Below, piece after piece: positions 54,028 to 64,000 of a stretch of 64,000 nt of DNA (position 1 is the stretch's first letter; every line of letters begins with the position of its first letter). Under the pieces are notes generated by a model that saw only the letters and a list, made by a program, of their open reading frames with translations, did not search any database and was not told where the DNA came from. Origin of the DNA: Tricholoma matsutake (taxonomy: Eukaryota; Basidiomycota; Agaricomycetes; Agaricales; Tricholomataceae); NCBI GenBank assembly GCA_026075535.2, contig AP026549.1, positions 3,224,001 through 3,288,000 of the forward strand, read 5' to 3'. The position numbers were made by a program, and so were the translations under genes.

Positions 54028-54118
54028 TCTCCTGTGGCTCAACTGGTTAAGCACACATGTTTGGTTTGTCATGTGATCACTCTAATCAAGATGTCTCGAG
54101 TTCAATCCTTACTCTGCA
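54028..54118 (+). ncRNA. tRNA-like module, right arm of element III
   Basis: A box TGTGGCTCAACTGGTTAAGC (54033-54052), B box GAGTTCAATCC (54098-54108). Related to the left-arm module of element I. Reads outward into the GGAATAACTGGACTCC array. Confidence 0.65.
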
Positions 54119-54209
54119 CAAATATATTTTGTAGGCACTTTGACAACTTAAGACTTGAAATTTGACTATCCATTAGGCTATATACTCTAAGTTGAGGATC
54201 AGGAGTAAC

Positions 54210-54385
54210 CAGAATCTGGTTGGAATAACTGGAATAACTGGACTCCAACCAGAATAACTGGACTCCAACCGGAATAACTGGACTCCAATCGGAATAACTG
54301 GACTCTGACTGGAATAACTAGACTCCGACTGGAATAATTGGACTCCAACCGGAATAACTGGACTCCAACCAGAATAGGTGGGGGA
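54210..54385 (+). repeat. GGAATAACTGGACTCC word array
   Basis: About eight copies of the 19-20 bp unit GGAATAACTGGACTCCAAC or variants, ending in AATAGGTGGGGGAGG at the right terminus. It corresponds in position to the GTCCGAG arrays of elements I and II. Confidence 0.85.
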
Positions 54386-54540
54386 GGGTAAATTACAGTG
54401 ATCAACAGACATCACAAGATCTGATAGATATAGACAAACAAACAGTGTCATATCACTGATTAATTACAAAAATGTCATGTCACTGATTAAACACATAACA
54501 CAGTGTTATCTCGATTACTTCTGTGTTACATCCGTCCACA

Positions 54541-55182
54541 ATGAACAATCAGCAGCCAACCCAGGCAGATGGCATTCCTGATGGGTATGTCCATATCAGA
54601 AGTGACAATGGGCAGCACTATCTAGTGCCCCATTTCATGATTCCTGCTACCCATCAGGCAATGGAGGCCTATCACAAGAAGGTCAAATTCAATGTGTGCA
54701 ATGCAGATAGGGGGGTAAGCTTTCATCCATTTCAAAGTGCATATGATGTCAATGCCACTGTCTGACCCTTCTCAGGGCTGATGCTGTGTCTTTGTCTTCT
54801 TGCCAATGCTGTGGCTTGTAGCTGATGCTGTCTATCCCCTGACTAATCATCCATTTACAGCCTGGAAACATGACCAATGAACTGTTGGAAACCAGCTCAC
54901 ACTACCTGCCAATACAGTAAGTTGTCATCATCCTCAATCCATGTGGCTATTAGCTCATGCTGTGGCAGAAGTTGACAGACAGGGAGTTATTGAGCTGCCA
55001 TGCTGGAGTGAATGCCCTGCAAAACCAGCTTGGCACATTATACAAGGATGCCAGTCATTATCTCTATATGGCCAAGGTTGAGAAGCTGGAACAGCAAGAT
55101 ATCACATGGAAGACATATGCAACTTTGAAGGCAAGGGTGGAGCAAAATCTGAAATCATTTGGAAGCTGGTTCTCAGAAATTA
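54541..55182 (+). pseudogene. Conserved multi-exon ORF of unknown function, truncated
   Basis: Exon 1 (ATG 54541 to 54714) encodes GIPDGYVHIRSDNGQHYLVP and HFMIPATHQAMEAYHKK; the donor GTAAGC follows. Later exons include NMTNELLETSSHYLP and, after an acceptor near 54966, KLTDRELLSCHAGVNALQNQ, then DASHYLYMAKVEKLEQQ. I recall this order (DGY/F...YLVP.FM.PAT then LT..E...) from hypothetical mushroom proteins often near DNA transposons. It ends where an arm with terminus AGTACTTTACAG begins. No function known to me. Confidence 0.45.
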
Positions 55183-55595
55183 CCAGTACTTTACAGTCCC
55201 CCACCTGTCCTAGTGGACTCCGAGCAGACTGACTGGAGTCCAAGTGGAGTTCAAGTGGAGTCCAATTGAACTACACTAAGTCAAGTAGAGTTAGATTTTT
55301 CAGGTCCAGTTGGGACTGGTTTTTTGACCTGAAAATCAACAACTGCAACTGCAACCAGTTGGAGAAATTCTTGATTTCTTACAACTGCAACTGCAACCCA
55401 ACCAGTTGCAACTGCAAATTTGACTGGCAACTGGTAGCAACTGATGTTATTCTTACTCAACTGACAACAACTGCTACTTGCAGTTGCTGCAACTGGACCT
55501 TGAATCTCCAAGTAGAGTTCAATCCCCAACTGGAGTCCAAGTGGAGTCCAAGTGGAATACATTTGAACATGAAACATCCTCCCCCTTACTGAAAT
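55183..55595. mobile_element. Arm-like element with CAACTGCAACTG words
   Basis: It starts AGTACTTTACAGTCCCCCACCTG, like the termini of elements II and III, then GGAGTCCAAGTGGAGT words, CAACTGCAACTG words, and GGAGTCCAAGTGGAGT again before CATCCTCCCCCTTACT. No tRNA-like module was seen. It separates two unrelated truncated genes, so it marks a rearrangement point or a deletion. Confidence 0.5.
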
Positions 55596-55599
55596 CTGA

Positions 55600-58500
55600 A
55601 GCTTGGGCAAAAGTGGGATAAGTCGTGTGAGAGGGGAATGGTCAAATTGAGATTGGGTTGATTTGGTGAACGAAACCATGTAGTTTGTCGATCCAGTCAC
55701 TGAATTCTTCTTCTACTTTGACATTGTCATCTTCGGTTTGTCGAGGACGTTGTGAAAGACTGTCCAGCCCATGGTGTGTACCTGCAATGTGAACTAGCAT
55801 GAAGTGGAATGTTAGAATGGAAACGATCCATCGGTTGATGCTAGCGCTAGGTGCAATATCAGGATCTGAGAGCATGCCTTTGATATACCTCGCATCAACC
55901 TCGACAATAAGGTTTCGTACCCCTATCAAATATAAACGAAGTGCCCCAAGGGCTTGATATAGACCATAAAGTTCGAGTTTTGGTTGCGAGAACCAGGATT
56001 CGCAGTCGTTGAGCGTGATCGAGCCAAATCAACTGTAGTATCGTCTTCGAGGGTTATTGTGGTCGCATTGCACTAGGAAATAGCCGATGGCGATGCTCGA
56101 TGTGTCGACTGCAAGGATTACTGGAGTGTTCGAGGTATAGTCGATGGCTCAAATCGCTGGCAAGTTTAGGAGCGCATGCTTGAGATCTTCTTGTGCTGCT
56201 ACCTGAGATGGGCCGAATTTGAAGGGCACATCTTTTCGAGTAAGATTGATTAGCGCAGCTGCTCGATGTGCAAAACTCTGAATAAAAATTTGACAAACTC
56301 CAATCGTTCCTAAGAATGCCTTAACTTCCATGAGTGTATGACACGGACCCCACTTCTGAATCTTATCGATACGTGTCGGGTCGGTCATTCAACCTTGAAT
56401 ATTGCATTGATGACCTAAAATGATTATTTCGTGGACACAAGCAAATAACTTTGGTCCTGAGAATGTCCCACCACAATACTTCATGTGCTGGATGATGCCA
56501 TTTAGGTTCTCAAAATGCTCCCATATGAATCATTGAATGCCTGAGTTGTCGACGATCGTTTTGTAAGACCCACCGATCATTTGATATTCCAATTTCGGAC
56601 CCTTCACTGGTGTGTTGTCAATATAAGGGATCGTGATATGAGGGACTTTGGGTTGTAGGATGAAAGTGACATCATCATGTAGGATCAGAACTGAGTTCGT
56701 CCAACCCATCGGTAGGGTGACGATTCAAAGTGTGCCGAATGGGGTCTGGAAAGTCATTAGATCTCAAGAAGATTCAGATACAAGCTTTTTGTCAAATGCC
56801 ACATATAGATCCAACATTACACCACAAGCGTGTCCTCCAAACTGTTTGGCTAAATGCTCAGGGATTGGGACAATGCCTGAGTGCTGAATCATAACTTGGT
56901 TTAGCAGCTCAAGACTGTGGACTATTTGGAGCAATTTTGCATCTTTCTTTGCAATGCAAAACCATCGCAATCGGTATGATGAGTTCGACGACTTGTAGAC
57001 TCCTGCTTCAATCTTCTTTTTCAGCATTTCGCAAATCTGTTCATACAAACCAGGTGGTATGGGGATATTGCATTTGACCCAAGGAGTGTGAGGGACAACT
57101 GGGAACTCAATAGGGGGGAAGAAATCTGGTTGAAACCTTCCTCATTCATTTTCTGTCCATGCAAACCCCGCTTGCTGGTTTTGAATGAAGTCATGCATGA
57201 GGTCTCATTCTTGAGGCCATAAGAAATCACCTGGATGATTTCAATCGATAATGTTTTTGCATTTGAGGTTATATCAGGGAGTTGGTTTGAATATTGGAGG
57301 ATGGGGATTTAGTGGAGGCATGTCTTTGAGGGGATCGCCCTCGATGTGTCAAATAATTTGAAATTGATCGGGTAGTCCAGCCACGATTGGACAGACCTTC
57401 TGTGCGACTGGTTTATACTTTTCTTCATTGATAAATAACTAGAATGGCGATTGTTGGAAATAACTGAGGAAGGGGAAACATACAATGAAGAAGTTTTCAT
57501 AGGTATAAACACCATCGAGGCATTTTGAGGAATGTGGAACTCGGTTGCACGCAGATAAATATAGGTCAGAAAGTGTTGCGGATAATTCTTCAGAGGAGTT
57601 GATTTCAGGGATATTTGCAGTGCACTTGATAAATATAGAGGAGTCAGAAGAGTCGAACAAGATGATGAAAGCGCACTGTTCCAAAATTTCATTCTCTAAC
57701 GCTGAAAATCCTCACGAACTACTTTTTGACGACGGTGCAATTGAGGTATTGAGGGAATAGTAGTGGTCCAAGTTGAGTTCTGATCACATATTGTGATCGT
57801 TTGGGCTTTGTTCCAGTAATTTCTAATGACACTTTCTGTTAAGATGTCGAATGGTTGCCCGAGTAAAATATTGTAAGCCAGGTCCTGAATAACATGTATC
57901 TGCATGTATAGGGTGATTCCACTGAGATTGCAGGGTATGTTGCATGCCAAACCAAGTGTCTCATCCACAGTCCCATTGGCAGACTGCATTGGAAGCCGAA
58001 TCGAGGAGTCATATGCTAGACCGAGTTTGTGACAGACATCTTTGGCCATCAAAATGATCGAGGAACCAGGATCAATGACGCTTTCTACCTGGTTGTTACC
58101 ATGGACATCCATAATAACTGATCTAATCAACAAAGTTTCTTTAGCAATGACAAAAGGCTGAGGGATTTCACCAGATCGGAGACTGCTAATATAGGTCTCA
58201 TATGGGTCGGGCATGATAATTGCGTCAGGACTAAACATGTTCGTTGTGTTGTTTCCAGTTTGTGGTACTCATTTTGGTGTGACCTGTTCTCTCCATTTTG
58301 TTTGAACCTCGGGTGAAAGCGAGAGTAGTTCTTCCAATGTAAGCATGATGATCAGCATCTTCATTGAGCGTGAAAAGATATTGTGCGCTATTTTCTTGTT
58401 CTGTACTGGTGCCTGTGTCACATACGATGGTCCATCTTTTTCCTTACCCTTCGATGCACCAGCAAAGTTCCTTTCATGTGGTGGTAAATAGGCATTCTCC

Positions 58501-60257
58501 CTGACCGATGCATATGGGTGTACTGAGGTTTGCATTGGGGGTATGGTAGTCGATGGTGAAGTGGTCGATGCAGGAGAAGTCAATGTCGATGTCAATGTTG
58601 GAGCCATAGTTGAAGTCGAAGGGTTGACCGTTGTCGATGAAGATGTTGAGGGTGATGGGACTGGAGCAGTAGACATCAATGATGCAGGTACAGGGGTTGT
58701 CATGGCTGGAACTGAACTTTGAACCTCTTTGTTTGGACACGAAAATGTTTGACCACTTCAAAATGCGAATATTTCATGCTCGAGAGCCGCTATTCTATCT
58801 TCGGAGTCAGCTGTCAATGTCAAATTATGATAAATGCCTTTCGTTTCTGATCCCGATGTAGAAGCTGCGTTGGACTCTGTTATTGAAGTGATCACAGCTG
58901 AGGTTGAATTAGTCAAAGTCAAAAGTGCTGTTGGTGTGATGCTGAATAAGAGTGTGGCTGCTGGGGTTGCATCTGGGTTATGTTTCCACCATTCATCGAT
59001 GCGTTCCTTGATAAACCTGCCAGGAATACTTCAAGGGGTGAATTGTCCATTTGGAAGTATGATCTTTCCTTCCGCGTTTTGCTTACACTTCCCTTCATTC
59101 AAGTATGACTGACAAACCATACAGTCAGGGATAATATGTCCTGATAAACCGCAAAATATGCAAAGAAGTGCGTCGATATGTGCCTGTCTGTCTGCTGAAT
59201 TAGCACGAGGATTTTTAGTACCTGCAATGTGTGTAGCGATGGTGCTAGCAAATCATTCAAACATTGCATTTAGATCTTCGGTTTTAATTGTAATAGTTCT
59301 GGGTGACGAGGTGACCGTATTTCCAACATTCAATGTCGAGTGCGATGAGGAAGTTGATTGGTGGATTACTGAGTTCGATGTGTTAGAGCCTGCTAGTACA
59401 AATTTTGCCACATCGTGAATGTTGTTGAGTGGATATGGATCGTTGGGATAATGGTCGGGGAATTTGAGTTCGAGTCGTCAAGCAATTTGAGTCCATAAGC
59501 CGCGTTGGAATCCTCGAACATAAGCTCTGCTTTGCTCAGCTTCTGAGATCCTATTCTTTGCTCACAAAAAGTGAGTAATGTTGTAGAACACATGATAATA
59601 CATTCCTAGATTGTTCGCATTGAATATCCCAATGTGTAGCTGTTCTCCCACTAATTTGTCCATGTTCAATATGCTCCACTTGCAATCGTCTTCTGAGCCG
59701 GGATAGATTTTATGTACTGCTGTTCAAAATTCATTGAATGATGTGCTGGGCTGATATTCTGGAAGCAATTCCCAGAGTTTGGAAGAGTCAATGTCAAGGT
59801 AGCGACAAGCGTGTTTCTTCATCAGATTCGATTCAGTGATGCCGCAGGTCAGGAATAATAGCTCAAGCTCTTCGAAGTATCATCAGAGCTCTCGAGGCTG
59901 AGTAGGGTTGAATTTCGGAGCAGTCAAGTGACCACGAGCTGGCATCGCGGTTTGGGTAGTCATGAATGTGATGACTCTAGGGGTAGGGGTTAAGACTTGT
60001 GTAAAGGATGGTAGAGGTGTCGAAGTTGTTGGAAGGATGAACAAAGAGGTTGATGATGATGACAAAGAAGTAGATGATGATGTGGAAGGTGATGATATAG
60101 GTGAAGGAAATAGTCCACGATGAGTAGATTCTGCTTCGGAAACAGGAATTAGGATATCTCCCGATTGTTCGAGAGATTTGAAGGCATGGCGAGTATCGAT
60201 ACAAAGGTTTCTCACTTGTGTTGGCCTAAGCCAAGGAAGTTGAGGTTGGTCTGACAA
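55600..60257 (-). pseudogene. Truncated Ty3/Gypsy gag-pol, element D
   Basis: Minus strand from ATG 60257. Gag has a Ser/Thr/Pro-rich N-terminus and zinc knuckle CIFCGLSGHIIPDC (near 59140). The protease-like part has VIDPGSSIILMAKDVCHKLG (near 58080) and YNILLGQPFD. A frame change at about 57690 leads into RT: RLRWFCIAKKDAKLLQIVHS, GGHACGVMLDLYVAFD, a catalytic box YIDN (56614-56625; YIDD expected) and KAFLGTIGVCQIFIQSFAHR. RNase H includes SFGSITLNDCE-like and NLIVEVDARYIKGMLSDPDI, to LDSLSQRPRQ. Stops are mostly TGA. Integrase is absent: the gene ends at the arm beginning near 55595. It is a different Gypsy lineage from A, B and C. Confidence 0.82.
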
Positions 60258-60872
60258 TGAAATGATTCAGAAACCCTCACAGTGGGCTCCAAAAATAATA
60301 CTCAACCTGGGAAAACCACCAAAACAGCCGATAAGGCAACTGATGATATTTGCAACGAGTCAGAGGAAGGGTGCGAGACGTTCCAAATGTTCGTAGTCAA
60401 ACCTATGGGAAGATAACTAGTTGGTACTAGTCATGAAGGTAGTGCTATAGGAGACAAAGGTATTTGATGCAGTCCGATGGGGTATCAATCGATATCAAGG
60501 ATGATCGATGAGATCGACGGCGAACGAGTTCTATCATCGATGGTCGAAGTATGGATTCCGAGGACCTTTCGATAGGTCGATGGTATATGAAGGGTAATGC
60601 CAATGGCTATAAAGTGTTGAACTGGTTACTAGTGCTAGCAACAAGAGGATCGAAGGAGGATCGAGGACACAATGATCACAGAAGTTTCTTGTCAATCAAG
60701 AAAACCCATAGAGACTTACCTATGTGATGTGTCCTTACTAGTTACCTAATGCACAAAAAATCTTCATCTCAAAAGATTCCATCAATCACAAGTAGCACAG
60801 ACATTAAGTTACAGACCCTACAACCGATCAGCAGAAGCGCAAAGCACCATCCACATGATAATGTTCAACAAC
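60258..60872 (-). mobile_element. Element D leader and LTR remnant
   Basis: On the minus strand TTTTTGGAGCCCACTG (near 60275-60293) is a probable primer-binding region. It is preceded by about 430 bp (60290-60730) that matches the 3' half of the LTR-like block at 42440-42936, including GGTTGAGTAT at the end. The promoter half is missing. 60730-60872 is the 3' flank of the lyase gene. Confidence 0.5.
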
Positions 60873-62722
60873 CTAAAGCAGAAGGATGGATCCCGCTGCT
60901 GACGCAATGGTGAATGCCACAGTACTAAACAGGCTTCTGCCGTTTATCACTGCAACGCTGAAGGACGTTTTGTTTGCATTACCGGTACCACCAGCAGAAG
61001 TCCCATTTTTCCTGATCCCAGCACTCTCCTTCTCACCCCCAGGGAGGGGTTGATCCCACAAAAAGAACCCATCAGTAGCGTAGGTTGGTTCCCCAGCCCT
61101 CAAAAATGCGATGTATTTGCCTTGCAGATCACCATAAACCGCAGCAATGTCAGCAACAATGGAATAGAGCTCAGAAATTCCATCTGTTTCATTACTGGCT
61201 GAAGCTTTTACGGTCATTGCGAACTCCAGCGCGGTCTGGATGGTGGCACCCTGTGTCGTGGTCTTATTCCAGACACTGGATTCGCCAGTATACGCCGCAA
61301 TACGAGCGTTAGTCTTCCAAAACAAATGAATTTGCAGTTAAACAGAAGTAGGGAGAGGCAACTTACAATCATGGCAGCAAGATTATATGCCCGGTAGTGG
61401 TATGGATGAGTGCGGCTGGCTTCGAGAGGCTGTATTCCTTGTGAACATGGGAAGGCTCACGTCCTAGACTATGTCGTCCTTACCTGTTCACCAGTAGCGT
61501 TGATCTGTGCCTTATACAGAGTATTGAAGTAGGTGTCCGTAACGTTTCGAGCACCATTAGTGTCATTCAACAGGAGCTTGAGCGACGCAAGTTGGTTGTA
61601 ATAGAAGGTGCCGTGGTTGCTGTTTGTAAGCATGATCGTTAGATGTCTACCGAAAGAGAAGATATCACAGACTTAGTTGAAAAGGCTTCCTCGAGCGCAA
61701 TATTGGCCGTCTCGAGCCAGGTGGTGTACTGCTGGATCCAAACATTCATCTGGTTATCGATATCTGGTGTCCAATCGGTGCACTTGCTCTTCCGGAAAAT
61801 CAAAATGCCAGTAGCAATTTTTGCCATGCTCTTAAGATCACTGCGTACGATGAGTGACTCGTTGGGCTGAACTGAGACATGCACTCACAGAATACCAGTA
61901 TGAGACCCTATTTGGCCCCCGGGCCCCCGCTGCATTTGTGCATAATTCAAATTAGGGTTCATCCTAGTGTTGTTGTTAAGGAACCAAGTTTGAATGAAAG
62001 ACACTGAAAGAATTAGAGAACGTAAGCCTCTTCGCAAGACATTCTGCAAGAGGTAAAAATAAACCTGCAATCTGGGAGAACGGGTTGGAAGGTTTGCCAT
62101 CCAATGCATACGCTATCGAATTGTAGAGAACCGCGTCGGAAAGTGCGAAGAAACCTCCGATATCATCGATGAATTGTAGACGATCAGGGTTGAATTGTCC
62201 ATCGCGTGTAACATAGGGGCACGTTGTCCAAACTGTGATGTCATGGTGAGCACCTTCAAGTGGGCATACCTGCCTATATAAAATGCAGCTAACCTTCCTC
62301 GGGTGTTAATGCGGTCGTGTTGCCAACTTTCGAGCAATCAGGCCATGAACTGTCAACCGTATCCGAATGAATTAATATCTCCATCCGGATGAATGTTTGC
62401 GTACTATGGCGCCCAACTCATGTAATCATGTTTGTCGCCGGACGGTGGTGTAACATTTTTGCTCATTACAGCTGTCGATTTTTCAACAGCAGAAAATGGA
62501 GTTTCATAAACTGTACTCACTCCATGGTCCCTGTCCAGCCAACTCTTGAGCCCAGGTTACGATTGTCTGCTGTGCCGCCAGAGTATTGTTTGCGAATTGA
62601 CGTGCTACGATAAAGTCTGGGTCCACGAAAACATTTGCATAACTAGCAGCTGTTGCGTGTACAATGATCCCACCGAAGAGGGGAATAGAAAATAAAAAAG
62701 TGGCAAAGAGTGGAGATCGCAT
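60873..62722 (-). CDS. Secreted alginate-lyase-family protein, nine exons, intact
   Basis: Exons (minus): 62722-62521, 62471-62405, 62349-62294, 62232-62065, 62003-61889, 61840-61673, 61619-61484, 61429-61367, 61313-60873. Introns are 48-61 bp and GT-AG; the total is 1416 nt, 471 residues, with no internal stop. The N-terminus (MRSPLFATFLFSIPLFGGII) is a signal peptide. TPPSGDKHDYMSWAPY and WPDCSKVGN, then DGQFNPDRLQF, NSIAYALDG and QTWFLNNNTRMNPNLNYAQM with GSHTGI match the alginate lyase domain (alpha/alpha toroid polysaccharide lyases). NNHGTFYYNQ lies further on, then RTHPYHYRAYNL. The C-terminus has a Ser/Gly/Asn linker and a hydrophobic tail (TVAFTIASAAGSILLL), suggesting a GPI anchor. 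Likely substrate is a uronic-acid polysaccharide, not specified by sequence. The donor at 61672 is weak (GTCTGT). The gene is rich in intact CG sites, unlike its transposon neighbours. Confidence 0.88.
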
Positions 62723-63522
62723 TATGCTGGATCAGGCAGATGTGTAGAACGTGTAGAACGTGCTGGCGGCCAAAATTGACCATGTGTCAAAAGCCCTATA
62801 AGCCTGTTTTTCTGAAGCACCCCCATGTGGTTGACAGTTGAGCGCTGAGCCATGCTAATGACGCCTAGGATATAGACCAGGCCGGGGTGGTTGGCCGTTA
62901 TTCGCCTGAGAGTGCTAGTGAGTTTGATCCCAATGATCGAATCATTTGCCAAATTTCCTGGAAGTCTGCTCGGATGCACTCTCCATTCAAGTCTGTTCAG
63001 AATTCTCCATGGCCACGCAGACTCGGTACTGCTTGAAGAACCCCTTATACCTTATACGCGAATGTTAGGCGTTTTCAAACTCCACGTTGATGCTGCCCAT
63101 ACAGCTGCCGAAGGTCAGGTGACTGTCACCTTTTGCGATCAAGGCTTCGTTCTAACCCTAAGTACAATTGGTGGCAACCGAGCTGTCGACTCAACAGCTC
63201 ACGTTCAAACGCCATTTATCGCAGCACGAATTTGCTCAAATGACATGTGCCGAATAAGAAGGATTCCAAGCAGTTGATGCCTCGATTGTCTGTGGCCACG
63301 GTTGTTCAACTTCTCGGTGGTTACTCTGATCAGTGGCTGATCACAATAGTCATCACCTCTTTCATTCAGCCACTCATTAACACGTTGCTGTGCGCTTTGT
63401 ACAGTGATTTCGGCTTTCGTGTCCACCACAATGCATGATACCTTTATAAAAGTGCGTGAAGTGGCCTGCTTTCTACAAGTCACCTCATCTCCACAACTAC
63501 GAGCATTACACACATCTCCGGC
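62723..63522. other. Intergenic region between two divergent host genes
   Basis: Likely holds the promoters of the lyase gene (minus) and of the gene at 63523 (plus). A 102-codon minus-strand open frame (63513-63205) was seen but not recognised. No repeat elements were noticed. Confidence 0.4.
63445..63451 (+). promoter_or_regulatory. TATA box for the gene at 63523
   Basis: TATAAAA lies 78 bases before ATG 63523. Confidence 0.45.
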
Positions 63523-64000
63523 ATGCCAGAACCCAACTCTTCCTTTGCAATTTTAATGCTATCTCCGAGCCATATAACACCAGATCATCGGCACGCCCAT
63601 CCCATGGAACGCAGCATCGATCGCTCTACCCTTCTCGATGTCGCTCCCGACCGCGAATCATTGCTCTGCAGTAATAAGAGTATCGAGGAGCTGAGACAAG
63701 TACTTAAAATTCGAGTTGGACTTTCTACAGGGTAAGCATCTTGTTAATTAAATCATCGGTGATCTCAACAGCATTTGCTCGTTTAGGCATTGGCTACATC
63801 GGAGGCGCCAAAACGCGAACCCTAACATGCTGGGCGCAGCTGCCCGAATTTCGACGTTTATGAAGGGAACAACTGGCGGCATGGACGACAGTAAACTTTC
63901 GAATAATGGCTTGCACCAAGCTGTTCGGCGTGTATCATCAGCATCATCCGTATCACCTCTATCAAAGTCGAACACCATATTCAGTTTTAAGAATGGGTTC
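63523..64000 (+). CDS. Unrecognised host gene, 5' part
   Basis: ATG 63523 (MPEPNSSFAILMLSPSHITP) opens an exon to 63731. The intron 63732-63785 (GTAAGC...TTTAG, 54 bp) joins in frame to HWLHRRRQNANPNMLGAAAR, after which the frame stays open to the window end (SNNGLHQAVRRVSSASSVSP). It is Ser/Arg-rich, with no recognised domain in the visible 140 or so residues. An alternative acceptor at 63771 gives a 40-bp intron, less likely. The gene continues outside the window. Confidence 0.55.

Larger units (their letters stand above)
51855..54400. mobile_element. Composite non-autonomous element III (2.5 kb)
   Basis: Ends AGTACTTTACACTCCCCC and GGGGGAGGGTAAATTACAGT, inverted, and both bear CACCTATTCCGG-like sequence inward. 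TGTTGAT and ATCAACA lie just outside, so the inverted repeat may extend farther. No target duplication was found. Layout, left to right: GGAAT words, tRNA-like module (minus), cassette ORF, four tandem intron units, five GAGCA hairpins, about five CCCTC hairpins with T-runs, tRNA-like module (plus), GGAATAACTGGACTCC array. Confidence 0.75.

Noticed and set aside
51842..54410. Target duplication of element III
   Set aside because: The flanks TGTTGAT and ATCAACA are inverted, not direct. They extend the terminal inverted repeat, and no direct repeat could be fixed.

Overview
The window is a transposon-dense stretch of a basidiomycete (Agaricomycete-type) genome. The evidence is 45-65 bp introns with GTAAGT-like donors and CTAAC branch sites, chromodomain Ty3/Gypsy elements, a KDZ (Kyakuja-Dileera-Zisupton) transposon, Tnp2 (CACTA) fragments, hAT-type 8-bp target duplications, and one intact nine-exon gene for a secreted alginate-lyase-type protein. 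I ran no database search; family names come from motifs and recalled family resemblance.

Layout. 1-3.3 kb: remains of a Tnp2 gene broken by a solo-LTR-like block and by one arm of a non-autonomous element. 3.8-6.0 kb: decayed Spt5-like (KOW) gene. 6-14 kb: minisatellite, small conserved multi-exon ORF, SET-domain fragment, AT-rich tandem repeats, a GC-rich hairpin. 14.1-22.3 kb: complete Ty3/Gypsy element A. 24.0-31.5 kb: complete Ty3/Gypsy element B on the minus strand, carrying an antisense gene. 31.6-51.3 kb: one chromovirus (element C) split by five later insertions: a fold-back hAT-like element, composite element I, a 9.3-kb KDZ transposon, composite element II and a hAT-like MITE. All five have recognisable target-site duplications. 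51.9-54.4 kb: composite element III. 54.5-60.7 kb: decayed ORF, another arm, and truncated Ty3/Gypsy element D. 60.9-64 kb: host DNA, with the lyase gene (minus) and the 5' part of another gene (plus).

How parts work together. Elements A and B are full-length, and each has a primer-binding site complementary to its own predicted transcript start, as in Tf1/sushi-type self-priming. Element A also has a candidate -1 slippery site (GGGTTTT) at the end of gag and two extra ORFs between pol and the 3' LTR. Decay is dominated by CpG transitions: nearly every in-frame stop in A is TGA in place of CGA, and in A, C and D the RT box YxDD has become YxDN by the same type of change.

The most unusual structure is shared by composite elements I, II and III and, in part, by the hAT-like MITE. 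It is a central cassette of covarying hairpins, an intron-like unit directly after a GGGCCC-type hairpin, and arrays of GAGCA/TGCTC and CCCTC/GAGGG hairpins. In elements I-III the cassette lies between two arms, each with an outward-facing tRNA-like module (A and B boxes), an array of an element-specific short word, and a terminus resembling TTTACACTCCCCC.
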